Source: Telopea speciosissima (lineage: Eukaryota; Streptophyta; Magnoliopsida; Proteales; Proteaceae). Taken from it: a DNA stretch of 64,000 bases. The position numbers and the translations under genes were made by a program. Below are positions 10,600 to 21,187 of this stretch, piece after piece; positions within the stretch are counted from its first letter, which is position 1; the number at the start of each line of letters is the position of its first letter. The stretch is taken from assembly GCF_018873765.1 (NCBI RefSeq), contig NW_025317497.1:1-64000 (forward strand), given 5' to 3'. The notes under the pieces are model-generated. The model saw only the letters and a program-made list of their open reading frames with translations, did not search any database and was not told the DNA's origin.

Positions 10600-11914
10600 T
10601 TTTTTTTTTTTTTTTTTAAGAAATTCAGATGCATAAACCAGACACAAATATTCTACAAAATCTACTCAAAGATTGGTGCAGAAGTTGCCCGAACTCCACA
10701 CTGAGTGGTTAGTCTCCTTGAGATCAAAACTTGGGTTCTTGACATAAAAATTAATTGATGGAATCTGTCACACAGAGATAGTTACCTGTTTCAATAAAAT
10801 GTGATTCTTTTGCTCAAAGAACTATTGCTTTCACTATCCACAACCAGAAATACTGTGTCCTGTTTTGATTTTTCAGTGTTAATAAGAGCAGAGATACTAA
10901 CTCTAATTGGTTCTAGTGACCGGGAGGTATACCCCTTCTGCTGCCAACCAAACGTTGTCAGGCCGTTTATCTCAAACACCACAAACCTCCTGTTGACCTC
11001 CAGCTATCCTTTGGTATTTCTTGTTGTGACAGTGTAGATAACCACCAGTTTCCACATGCTGAAGCCTGATCCTCTGGTTTTGCTTCCATGTTATCCCACC
11101 ACCCTCAATTTCAAGCCTCCAATAATCCCCAGTATTAGATTCATCTTCTCCTCCAAAGCAGCTCCCTCCAGGTTGCCCGATATTGGAGATGCGTGCAGGT
11201 GGCTGTGCAGCCATTTCCGAGTCCTCATATGCTGCAACCTGATAATAGTTCCACATTTGATTTTATCACCTTGTTTGGCAGATGAGTCCAGCACTGGCTT
11301 AGCGATCCAGTAGCTATTCGAATCGTCAACGCTGGGAAAACCAGTCACTGATTGTTGTCCATTGCCGGAGCCGTAAGGCACATCATGTGAATGCAGCCAG
11401 AAATTCGTCCTCTCATGCATCAATTTAAGCACCGACCCATACGTAATCTCAACACCTTCGGAGGTGGCGGCCGAAGCGGAAGGAGCGCTCTGATCCAAGT
11501 CAATGCCGAGGTAGAGAAAGAGAGCAAGAACAAAGAAGGAGATCGCCATGAAAAAGAGGAAGACGATGAACCAGTTCTGCCGCCAAAAAGGGAGATCAGA
11601 TTGAGAAGGAGGCGATGTTCCACTGTGAACAATCCGCGTCGGCCTTGAAACTAGGGTTTGTGGTGAGGAAGAGGTAGAAGAGGAGGGTTTCCTTCGAGAT
11701 AGGCTTTGTGGCCCTGAAGGAGCCACGATTCGCTCTGTTGGGCTATCCAGAGCGAAGCTCCAGAAAAGATGTGGATCTCAGAGCCACCGTCTTCTTCGGT
11801 GAAAGAGTGCGCATGAGAGAGAAGGTTGGATTGGATCTTCGAAGGTTCGTAAGTTTTGGGTTCTGCTTCTTCTTCTCTTCTCTGAGCTCCGATTTGTTGA
11901 TTTCAGTTTTCCAT
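10600..11914 (-). pseudogene. SDF2: Processed retrocopy of SDF2 (stromal cell-derived factor 2-like, MIR domain)
   Basis: The minus strand encodes an intronless SDF2-like protein. From the ATG at 11,549 it begins with a hydrophobic signal peptide (MAISFFVLALFLYL), then MIR-repeat motifs including LMHERTNFWLHSHDVPYGSGNGQQSVTG, LQHMRTRKWLHSHLH, LQHVETGGYLHCH and KKYQRIAGGQQEVCG. Intact plant SDF2 is an ER-lumen chaperone partner of about 220 residues, so this copy is nearly full length. Two breaks are seen: a one-base deletion near 11,170, and an Arg codon changed to TGA just after QQEVCGV (near 10,968). The frame then continues to LPVTRTN and a stop. A run of about 18 T (10,600-10,617) is the copied poly(A) tail, and 14-bp duplications flank the insert. 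The 3' UTR is about 280 bp and the 5' UTR about 365 bp. It is inserted in the copia linker of element O and is almost certainly non-functional. Confidence 0.93.
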
Positions 11915-11928
11915 GGTTAGTACAGGCT
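11915..11928. repeat. Target-site duplication of the SDF2 retrocopy (right)
   Basis: This is the second copy of GGTTAGTACAGGCT. Beyond it the copia reading resumes with the IAMRKGKRACTN motif of the integrase-RT linker. Confidence 0.92.
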
Positions 11929-13600
11929 CTCTTCCCCTTTCTCATAGCAATGGGAAGATCTAATTCAGAAGGAGAAGTATTACCTGACTGAGGAGGATGA
12001 GGCTGAGGATGTGGATCCAATGAGGGGTTTTGGCAAGGTTGCTTTCCTTTTCCCTTCAACAAGCATTTACCTCTTGTGAATACAACATCTTTGAATCTTA
12101 TTCCCTTGTATTCTTTTTTCCTGCTAGCATCACCACCACTGCTAGCATTACCACCACTACTAACATCAATATCAACAACATCATCAGCATCAACAACATC
12201 CACTTCTTTGTATTTTCCAATAATGGGGAAGTGGAGGTAGGCAAGGGAGATAGAAAAGGAATGACATCAACATCCTGTTCACTTCTAGTACTCTCCCCCT
12301 GAGGAGGATGTTGAGGAGAAGAAAAGTAAGGAATAGACTCAAAGAAGATGACATCTTTGGAGAGAAGTTGCCTTCGGGAAGGAGGATGGTAGCACTTACA
12401 CCCTTTGGTTGAATCAGAGTACCCCAAGAAGATGCACTTAAGAGCTTTGGGATTAAGCTTGGTGCGGGCTGATTTGTTGACATGAACATAGCAAACACAA
12501 CCAAAGACTTTTGGAGGCGAAGAGAAGGTTGAGGATTGAGGAGAAAGGAGAGCCAGGGGAGATTTGGAACCAAGAAGTGGAGATCTCATCCGGTTAATAA
12601 GGCAGCGGCAAGAAGTGCATCAGACCAAAATGTCTTAGGTACATGCATACCAAAGAGAAGACTCCTGGTGATTTCCAGCCAGTAGCGGTTTTTCCTCTCA
12701 GCCACCCCATTTTGTTGAGGGGTATCAACACATGCCAATTGATGGATAATCCCATTATCAGTAAAAAACTGTTGGAGCCCCCCATACATGTATTCACCCC
12801 CCTTGTCCGACCTAACAATTTAAATTCGAGTACCAAATTGAGTGCTGATAAATTGATAAAAATTCTTAAAAGCATCACAAACATCATTTTTTTGTTTCAA
12901 CAAGACAGTCCAAGTGGACCTAGAATAGTCATCAACAAATGAAACAAAGTAACGAAATCCAGAAAAAGAAGTAGTGCGAGAAGGCCCCCAAACATCAGAA
13001 TGAACAAGAGAAAAAGGAACAGTGGATCTATTACCATGATAAGGATAAGATGTGCGACAATGTTTAACAAAAATACATGATTCACACTGAAAAACATAAG
13101 AAGGAAAAGAAGTAAACAAATGAGGTAATTGTCTCCTCATAACAACGAAAGAGGGATAACCCAAACGTTGATGCCAAAGCATTACAGACTCCAAAGTACT
13201 ATGGTCACTCCGACCACAAACATAAGCTGCAACAGTAGATGAATCAGGTAATCGTGGCTCAAGATGATAGAGTCCTCCTTTCTCAGTCCCACTGCCAATA
13301 ACCCTCTTTGTCTCCAAATCCTGAAAAAGATAATAGGAAGGAAAGAAAGTGTTGGTTAGGTGACTCAATGGTAATAGGTTAGTAGCAAAATCAGGGACAT
13401 GAAGGACAGACTCAAGGGAAATAGAAGGAGTAACTCTCACATTACCCTTACCAGAGACAGAAGAAAGGGAACCATAAGCAACCCTTACCTTGTCCCGACC
13501 AGAGCAAATGGAATAGGAATCATAATACTGTGACATACCAGTCATGTGGTCAGAGGCGCCTGAGTCAATAATTCAATGGGAGCAGTGGACGAGGCAGATG
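11929..13600 (-). pseudogene. Copia element O: protease end, integrase and linker
   Basis: The protease motif IIDSGASDHMTG is near 13,575-13,540, preceded by a TGG-to-TGA change. The GAG-pre-integrase and zinc region (LWHQRLGYPS … CESC) lies near 13,190-13,075. The integrase core follows with VHSDVWGP and VDDYSRSTW. A stop lies near 12,818. After it come RSDKGGEYM, TDNGIIHQ and NGVAERKNR (near 12,690). A frameshift near 12,595 leads to the linker with VFGCVCYVH and LGYSDSTKGCKCY. A further frameshift near 12,190 leads to PIAMRKGKRACTN, where the SDF2 retrocopy interrupts. Confidence 0.87.
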
Positions 13601-13759
13601 AGACCTGTAGAGCTGAGGCAGAAGAAGCTGACCCTCCGAGTTGAGACGTCAGCCGGCGGAGGGCAGCAATATCATCCTGTCAAAGGGAATCAGGAGCAGG
13701 CTGGGGTCCAAATGTCTCAGGCTCAAATGTCACAGAGTGAGCCCTAGCTCCCCCTTACT

Positions 13760-14634
13760 TACCACCACAGACACCAGATGAACCACCACGCATACCAAGG
13801 GCCTGCCCATGAAGGTCCTAACACCTGTCCTTGGTGTGTACTAGTTTTCCACAGTGATCACATTTAAATATCTCACGGTGATCTCCACGAGTTGGCCCTT
13901 GGCCTTTCCCCCAACTTTTCCACTCTGTGGGAACTAGAAACAAGAGCAGATCACTCTGTTGATGGTGCAGTATCCATAGTTGTTCTCCTGGTTTCTTCAC
14001 TTTGCAAGTAACTACATACTTCATTCAAGGATGGAAAGGGAGACCTCCCTAGGATCTGCAGACGAATGGGCACATACTATGGATTGAACCCACCAAGTAG
14101 AGAAAAACTCCTCTCAACCTCCTGATTCTTTTAAACCTTGACTTCATCTTCAGAGTTGGACAGTCGAAGATACCTGTAGTGATCATATTCTTGCCATAGG
14201 CTGATAACAGTGTTGTAGTAATCAAAGATTCTCCTATCACCCTGCTTCATATTGGTAACCTTTTGGTGAATTTGGTACAGCTTTGCATAGTTACCAACTC
14301 GATCAAAGGTCCGGGCAATACTGTCCCACATATCCTTGGCAGTCTCCTTGTCCATAAAAACCAACCAAGTCATAACTGTGGAGTTCTCAGTCTCCCATTT
14401 CAGATATCCAGGATCAATAGTAGTAGGCTCCTTAATAGAACCAGTAATATACCCCAACTTTCCCCTACTTCTCAAGGACATCTTCACAAAACGAGACCAA
14501 TCCAAATAGTTGGTATTGTCCAACTTCACAACAGAGATTTGGGTGTTGGGGTTATCAAAGGGAGCCATAATTGCGACAGCACTGGCCGGAATTGGTCCAC
14601 TGACCTCAGAATCAGTCCCAGACACAGTAGACAT
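13760..14634 (-). pseudogene. Copia element O: gag, frameshifted
   Basis: The ATG at 14,634 starts a UBN2-type gag (MSTVSGTDSEVSG, then LDNTNYLDWSRFVKMSLRSRGKLG, YLKWETENSTVMTWL and IHQKVTNMKQGDRRIFDYYN). A frame change near 14,130 is followed by remnants down to a degenerate zinc knuckle, CDHCGKLVHTKDRC, near 13,860-13,820. The start was chosen because the open frame further upstream contains no ATG. Confidence 0.85.
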
Positions 14635-15487
14635 ACTGCCAAACAACTCAAGGGAATGCAAAATAAAGCTTTGTATAAATGGGGAGACACCTCAACCCAA
14701 CCACAATAAGGAGAACAGCAAGCAGCAGGCAAACCGAGAGCATACACTTGATGAAAAACACAAACTAAATGCTTCCACAAACCAAACAACAGCAGCACAT
14801 AACATCCAAGGCCATAAAACTAATCAAATCTGTCACTCACAATAGCTAAGAACCACATAAGATAGCACAGCCTCAACAAAGATCTTCAACAGAAAAAATG
14901 GAAGAGAAAATACCCTGCTGGAGGTAACAGTGCAGCATCGTGGATGAGAGTAAGGCTCTCAAACCTGCTTCATGTACCAATCGAGACCTTAGGGGCCTTA
15001 AAGGGGACCTCTAGGCAATTCAAAAAGGGCCCAGCCCCAAAGCAAACCAAGCTGCCAACAAGCAGAATCGAACAGAGAAGAGAAAAAACTAGCGGAAATC
15101 TGGGCAACACCTGGGCAGCAACCTTTTGAGCAGCACTCCTCAAACTGCTTCTCTCTTCAACCGAATGCTGCAGGGGTTGAAAGGACACCCCTAGATGATC
15201 CAAATGCACCAAACCTCATCCCAAAAGATTAAGAGATGAGGATGAAACAAAAAAAATGGTACAGATGCTGGCGGTAACAATGGTGCAGCTGCTAGAGCTT
15301 CAACTCTTCTTCATCAGTATCTGCAGTCCCTCCATTCTATATTGAATCAAAGAATGAAACTCCAAGGGATGTATTGCTTCAGATTGTACAGCCCCCAATG
15401 GAACCCTAAAGAGAAGGAGGGTTCCAAAGAGAGGTAAAAGAAACAAGGCTGATCTTACCCGACTCACAAACCAGAGGACCTTGAAGC
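14635..15487 (-). other. Element O 5' leader
   Basis: This is the untranslated leader between gag and the primer-binding site. No ORF or other element was recognised in it. Confidence 0.6.
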
Positions 15488-15499
15488 TCTGATACCAAG
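15488..15499 (-). promoter_or_regulatory. Primer-binding site of element O
   Basis: The minus strand reads TGGTATCAGAGC, an exact match to the usual initiator Met tRNA primer site of plant copia elements. The LTR begins immediately to its right. Confidence 0.88.
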
Positions 15500-15686
15500 T
15501 TAAGATTTACAGAAGATCGATCCTAGTAATGAAGGGTGGGTTTACAGCATGAAGGAGAAGAAGAAGAAAAGGGTTTGGAGAGAAAACGATTGTATGTGTT
15601 GAGGGTTTCTCAACACACACATTAACTTCATTAATAACTTCTAGAATTACACTGACCTCCCTAAGGAGGTAAAAGGAAATAAGGAA
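15500..15686 (-). repeat. Element O 5' LTR, proximal part (split by A1)
   Basis: This is LTR sequence between the primer-binding site and the A1 insertion. The LTR resumes at 27,162-27,247 after A1 and the duplicated AGGAA. The joined LTR is about 270 bp. Read on the minus strand it starts TGTTAGAGTT, the usual copia LTR form. The inner end reads CTTAACT rather than a canonical CA. Confidence 0.75.
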
Positions 15687-15983
15687 TGTTCAGGATTTCA
15701 ATTAGAATTAGTAGTCTGGGGGTGTTTGGTCTGATTTATATCTTATTTATGTTTCTAGTTTATTTTCTGTACTAGGGGTAGTTTGGGTATTTACTCTTGT
15801 AATGTGGTTAAGTCATTATAAATAATATTTCCTCTCCTTACGATTCAATTAATTAGAATCGTGAGGGAGGTTCCCTTGCTCTCCCAATCGATCTCTCTTC
15901 TCCATCTTCCTCTTCTCTTCTCCTTCTCCATCTTCTCCCCTCTTCTTCTCTACTGATTACAATTGCAGGTCTGCACTATTTCA
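15687..15983 (+). repeat. A1 left LTR
   Basis: It runs from TGTTCAGGATTTCAATTAG to …CTATTTCA, next to the primer-binding site. A TATA-like TATAAATAA is at 15,817-15,825. A hairpin with 11-nt arms (15,836-15,866) follows it. Confidence 0.9.
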
Positions 15984-16475
15984 TGGTATCAGAGCAGCAA
16001 TTCTGATCCACGATCTTCCCCTCTCCTGCGGTTGTAAAGGAATTTCTGTGTTCTCTCTTATCGTGGTCCACAGCAACCATATGCTGCCTTATATTGCCTG
16101 AACCCTAGTCATATTATGATGATGGACTAGGGTTCCCTACTGTGCTAAAGTTTGGCTGCCTGCAAAGTTTGATGGTTGAAGTGTTCTCTACCCCCATCTA
16201 AGATCGATTTTCCAAAAACCCTGTGAAAATCGATTTTGTCTCTCCTGGGAGTTTATTTTCTCTTCATTGGCTACTGGTCTGGGGTTTCATTCTCTGCTGT
16301 TTGGTGATTATTTGGCCATAAATTGGTTCCCTTTTTGCCTGCTGCTCTCAGGGTTATCAGATTCTCTGTTTTTTACCCTATTTTGGGTTTTTTTGGCTGA
16401 AATCGATTTGGCTTGGCCTGTTCTATTTGTTGGCTGCCTCTGTCCAAGCTTTGAGATATTATCTACTTGGTTATC

Positions 16476-17339
16476 ATGGCTGATTCTAAGCCTCCTACAG
16501 ATCACTTTAATGTTCAGATTACTACCATCAAGTTGAATGGTGCTTCGAACTATCTTCTTTGGTCTCAAGCCCTTGAGGTATATGTTACTGCTCACCGGAA
16601 GATGTCTTACCTTACTATGACTCCTCCAGCCTCTACTGATGATAACTATGAAGATTGGAAGGCTGAGAATGCAACCCTCCTCAACTGGCTTTGGAATAGC
16701 ATGGAGCCCTCCATAGCCTCAAACATGATGTTTCATAAAACTGCCATGGGTGTTTGGGAAGAACTCAGGGAGAGCTACTCTCAAGACACTTACCTCTCAT
16801 GGATTTATGATTTGTATGAAAAGTTTTTCTCCTTGAAGCAAGAAGGAAAATCGCTTGGCAAATACTACAACTCTTTGAAGGGCATGTGGGAGGAACTCAA
16901 TGTGTACCAGCCTATATCTACTGATGCTGCTATGATTAAGGCTCAACGTTCTGAATTTCTTGTTGCTAAGTTCCTCTCTGGGTTAGATTCTGATCTTCAA
17001 TCAGTCAAAAGCCAATTATTGACTAGTGAGAAGATCCCGTCTATGAATGAAGCTTACTGTCACATACAAAGGGTTGTTTCTCCTTCCACAGTCAAATCTG
17101 ATGCAGCTCCTATCTCTAAGGATAATTCTGCCCTTTTTATTTCTACTGGAGGGCGTAGTCATGGTGGTGGTACCTCTTCTCAAGGTGGTCGTGGTTCTGG
17201 AGTTGGTCGTGGCCGTGGGGCTGGTTTTGGTGGTAGAGGGGCTGGTTCGAACCCTGCTGGTTCATCTTCTAGTGATGGTTGTTCTCGATGGTGTTCTCAT
17301 TGTGGTCGTCCTAACCACACTGTTGAAAAATGCTGACTG
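16476..17339 (+). pseudogene. A1 gag
   Basis: The ATG at 16,476 (MADSKPPTDHFNVQ) starts a UBN2-type gag of the retrotran_gag_2/3 kind: [53 protein letters not shown] and [17 protein letters not shown]. It ends with a glycine/arginine-rich stretch and a CCHC zinc knuckle, CSHCGRPNHTVEKC. A Trp codon changed to TGA at 17,337-17,339 ends the frame exactly after the knuckle. The same frame then continues into protease, so gag and pol were one polyprotein. The equivalent A2 protein has Trp at this site. Confidence 0.88.
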
Positions 17340-18848
17340 AAACATGGCAAACCACAATGGGCTCGAGAGCAGTTTGCCAATGATGGAGCGGCTGATTTTG
17401 TGCATCCTTCTAACGCTAATCATGGGTCTCCTACTAATGGTGGTAGTACTTCTAGTGATCTGGTTTCTCAACTGTTACAACGAGTTCAACAACTAGAGGC
17501 ATCATCTTCTACTCCTACAGCTACTCTTGCCCACTCAGGTACTACTGCATGTTTCGCCTCTTCATCCTCTCAGTGGGTCATTGACTCCGGTGCATCTTCT
17601 CATATGACTAGTAAGCCTAATTTATTTTCCTCTTTTACTCAGTCTACTACTTCATCTCGGATTTCCATTGCCGATGGATCTTTTATTCCTGTTACTGGTT
17701 ATGGGGATATCCCCTTATTCTCTAATCTTTCCTTAAGTAAAGTTCTTCATGTACCTAGGCTGCCTCTTAATCGTTTGTCTGTTAGTCAGTTAACTAAATC
17801 TTTAAATTGCTCTATAAGCTTTCATCCATCTCATTGTGTTTTCTAGGATCTCGCAACGAGGACAACGATTGGTGGCGGGCATGAGAAGGGTAGTCTCTAT
17901 TATTTTGATTTGGCAACTTCTCCAACAGCGGCTGTTGCTATTTCTTCTAGTGTTTCTCCATTACATTGGCACTATTGGCTAGGACATCCTTCCTTATCTA
18001 AGCTGCGACATCTGGTTCCTAGCTGCAAATCTGTCTCCTGTATTGAGTGTGAAGCTTGTGAAGCTTGTGAGCTTGGCAAGCATCATCGAACTGTTTTTCC
18101 TTTGAGTCCAGAGTCTAGGAGTACTTCTTTATTTCAGTTAGTCCATTCTGATATTTGGGGTCCATGTAGGGTTAAGAGTCGATTAGGTTTTCGTTATTTT
18201 GTCAGTTTTATTGATGATCATTCTCGGATGACATGGCAGTACCTCTTGAAGGATAGATCTAAGTTTGTTTTTGTTTTCAAACAATTTTATAATGAAATTC
18301 GTATTCAATTTGGTGTTCATTTGAAAATTTTACGTACTGATAATGCTCTGGAAATGGTTCAACATGAGATTTTTTCCTTTTGTTCTGACAATGGCATTCT
18401 TCATCAAACTAGTTGCTCTTATACACCACAACAAAATAGTGTGGCGGAGCGCAAAAATCGCCATTTGTTAGACATTACTAGATCATAAATGTTTCATATG
18501 AATGTTCCTAAACTCTATTGGGCTGATGCAGTGTTGACTGCTTGTTTCTTGATTAATCGTATGCCTTCCTCGGTTCTTCATGATCAAATTCCCTTTAATG
18601 TTGTTTTTCCAGAGCGGGCTGCTTTCTCTCTTCCACCTCGTGTTTTTGGTTGCCAATGTTTTGTTCATATTCTTCGCCCTGGCCTTGATAAATTGTTTCT
18701 TAGGGCTATCAAGTGTCTATTTCTTGGTTATTCTCGTACCCAGAAGGGATATCGGTGTTTTGATCCTGTTTCTCACCAACAGTTTGTTTCCGCTAATGTG
18801 ACTTTCTTCGAAAACACTCCTTATTTTCCTGGTTCTCCCAGTGATATT
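17340..18848 (+). pseudogene. A1 protease and integrase (5' half of pol)
   Basis: The protease motif [12 protein letters not shown] is near 17,575-17,612. A TAG near 17,845 interrupts the frame before DLATRTTIGGG. The integrase zinc region LHWHYWLGHPS … CEACELGK and the core [26 protein letters not shown] and AERKNR run to 18,470. A TAA at 18,486-18,488 follows TRS, and the same frame resumes with [28 protein letters not shown]. It runs to DIDL, where A2 is inserted. The conserved catalytic acidic residues remain visible. Confidence 0.88.
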
Positions 18849-18853
18849 GATCT

Positions 18854-19151
18854 TGTAACAGAACTTAAGCTAAAAACTAACCTGCAGCAAGACAACTAGA
18901 AGAAGAAAGCAAAGAAGAAAGAAGAAGATCTGAGAAGAGAAGAAAGAGTAAAACCGAGACAGAGAAGACTTCTCACGATTTAGTTGAATAACTAAATCGT
19001 GAGAGGCAGGTTTATTTATAATAGAACTTTAAGTGAATTACAATAGAAAACACCTAAAAAACCCTTGAGACATAAAACTAATTAGAACTAACTAGAAAGA
19101 ACCATAAAAGACATAAATAACCCCAAACAACTAAACACGATAATCTTAACA
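18854..19151 (-). repeat. A2 3' LTR
   Basis: It begins TGTAACAGAAC and ends ATCTTAACA on +. It contains a perfect hairpin with 14-nt arms (CTCACGATTTAGTT) and a 4-nt loop at 18,972-19,003. Confidence 0.95.
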
Positions 19152-19158
19152 CTCCCCC

Positions 19159-19929
19159 TCAAGCTGGAGCGTAGACATCACCAAGATCCAGCTTGAAACA
19201 GCCACTTGCAAACTGTGGTCGAAATAAAGCTTTGGTAAACATATCTCCAAGCTGAAACTGGGATCGAACAAAAGGAGTAGTAATCAACTTCTTTAGAACA
19301 ACATCGCGAACAAAATGACAGTCAACTTCAATGTGCTTGGTTCGTTCATGAAACACAGGGTTGTTGGCAATATATATAGCAACCTGGTTATCACAGTACA
19401 TCTCCATGGGCTGATCACTGAAATAACCAAGCTCATGAGTAAATGAACGAACCCACATCAATTCAGCAGCTGTGTGAGCCATAGCTATGTACTCAGCCTC
19501 TGCACTGGAACGAGCAACAGTAGTCTGTTTCTTGCTCTTCCAAGTAACCAAGTTACCACCAAAGAAAGTATAATAACCTGTAGTAGATCTATGATCACCA
19601 TCAGAACCAGCCCAATCGGCATCAGAAAATCCAACAATGCTAGTGTGTCCATGACTGCGATAGACAAGCCCCTTGCCAGGAGCACCCTTAAGGTAACGTA
19701 AAATACGACAAGCAGCCTCCCAATGAACTTGCTTAGGCATCTGCATGAACTGACTAATAACACCCACAACAAAAGAAATATCAAGATGAGTAACTGTAAG
19801 ATAGATAAGTCTACCGACCAGACGTCGATATTGGTGTGGATCACTAAAGTCTGTGTCATCAGAAGCACCAAACTTGACATGAGGATCCATAGGAGTAACA
19901 ATAGGTTTACAACCCATCATACCTGTCTC
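19159..19929 (-). pseudogene. A2 RNase H and RT end
   Basis: The minus strand reads the end of copia RT (GCKPIVTPMDPHVKFG, YLTVTHLDISFVVGVISQFM) and RNase H ([62 protein letters not shown]), closing with LDLGDVYAPA and a stop beside the polypurine tract. This block is itself free of stops. It is cut from the rest of RT by the hAT-type element, whose insertion lies in the codons for DETGMMGCK. Confidence 0.9.
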
Positions 19930-20725
19930 CAAGGTTTAAAGTATCGGTATCGGGTATCGTATCGGTCGGGTGATTTTAAGAGACGTATCGTATCGTATTG
20001 TATCGTATCGTTTCGGAGATACGTATCGAACAATACAAATACACATAGAAATGGTCAAGATACACATGGAAATACACTTTTGGAACAAAAAACAATATAA
20101 ATAAGCAATATATAATAAGTGTCATGCATAAAACCTAAAATGGTGAATAATGTATAACCAAACAAGTGCATTAAATTGAAATTGTTATAAAAGATGAAGT
20201 TTCTCACATGTTGTAATCGTCTATAGTCATGAAGAGTATTGGATAATGCAAAGGATGATGTTGTAGCACTTCTTGATTCGTTTTTTAGTTTAAAAGTGTG
20301 AAAAACCAAGATTAAATGCAAGATTTTAGACTCTTGGTTGAGAGTTTTCCTTCATTTTTTCGTTAGATTAGGAATTGTAGAGCCTGTGAGTGAAAATGGC
20401 TTTTTTATGGAATGTATCGGTATGTATCGGTACGTATCGATATGTATCGGTGTGTATCGGTATGTATCGGTGATGTATCGAGCCGTATCGATCGATACGT
20501 ATTAAACCACCCACAGAACCCTTTACTGGACGTATCGATGGCATGGATATGTATCGGTCGTATCGTATCGTATTGGCCCTTATCGGTTGATACATTTCGA
20601 TACAATTCGAGACAGTTCATTTTAAAAAAAAAAGGAGACGCATCGGTATGTATCGTATCGGTATCGACCGATACCGATACGTATCGGTTCGTATCGTATC
20701 GTATCGGTCGATACTTTAAACCATG
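19930..20725. mobile_element. Non-autonomous hAT-type element with TATCG-rich subterminal repeats
   Basis: This is a 796-bp insertion with terminal inverted repeats (left CAAGGTTTAAAGTATCG, right complement CATGGTTTAAAGTATCG) and a perfect 8-bp duplication CCTGTCTC at 19,922-19,929 and 20,726-20,733. The 8-bp duplication and the CA-G start are hAT hallmarks. About 90 bp at the left and 300 bp at the right are packed with GTATCG/CGATAC motifs, as expected of transposase-binding subterminal repeats. The central part is AT-rich with no transposase ORF, so it would depend on a transposase elsewhere. Confidence 0.88.
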
Positions 20726-20733
20726 CCTGTCTC

Positions 20734-21187
20734 ATCAAGTAAATCAAGAACATACTTCCTTTGGGACAAGCTTAGACCGCGAGAACTGCGAACAACCTCA
20801 ATGCCAAGAAAATACATGAGGTTACCCAAATCCTTAATCTGAAAATTGTCAAATAGATGTCTTCACCTGTGCAATCCCAGAAGCATCATTACCAGTAATA
20901 ATAATATCAACATATACTGCTAAGATGACCACATTAGACCCCTGTCGTCTAACAAAGATAGAGTGATCAGAGTAGCACTGAGAAAATCCACAACCAGCAA
21001 CAACACTGCTAAATTTATCAAACTAGGCACGAGGAGACTATTTCAGTCCATAAATTGCCTTATGAAGGCGACGAACTCGGACACTATCCTCCCCCTGAGC
21101 AACATAACCAGGAGGTTGCTCCATATACACCTCCTCCTGCAAGTCACCATATAAGAAAACATTCTTCACATCCATTTAGAAAAGGGG
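20734..21187 (-). pseudogene. A2 reverse transcriptase, central part with nonsense codons
   Basis: The minus strand continues from NLD through [27 protein letters not shown] and GLK…SPRA…FDKF to a damaged catalytic box (AVYVD followed by isoleucines instead of DDI). Stops appear at Trp and Gln codons near 21,185, 21,176, 21,043 and 21,031, and there are small indels near 20,850. A2 cannot make active RT. Confidence 0.85.

Noticed and set aside
10599-10617. T run as a Pol III terminator
   Set aside because: It is the complement of the retrocopy poly(A) tail, with a matching duplication and an SDF2 3' UTR beside it.
20412-20819. 135-codon frame across the TATCG-rich region
   Set aside because: It is built from the subterminal repeats of the hAT-type element and crosses its boundary into A2.
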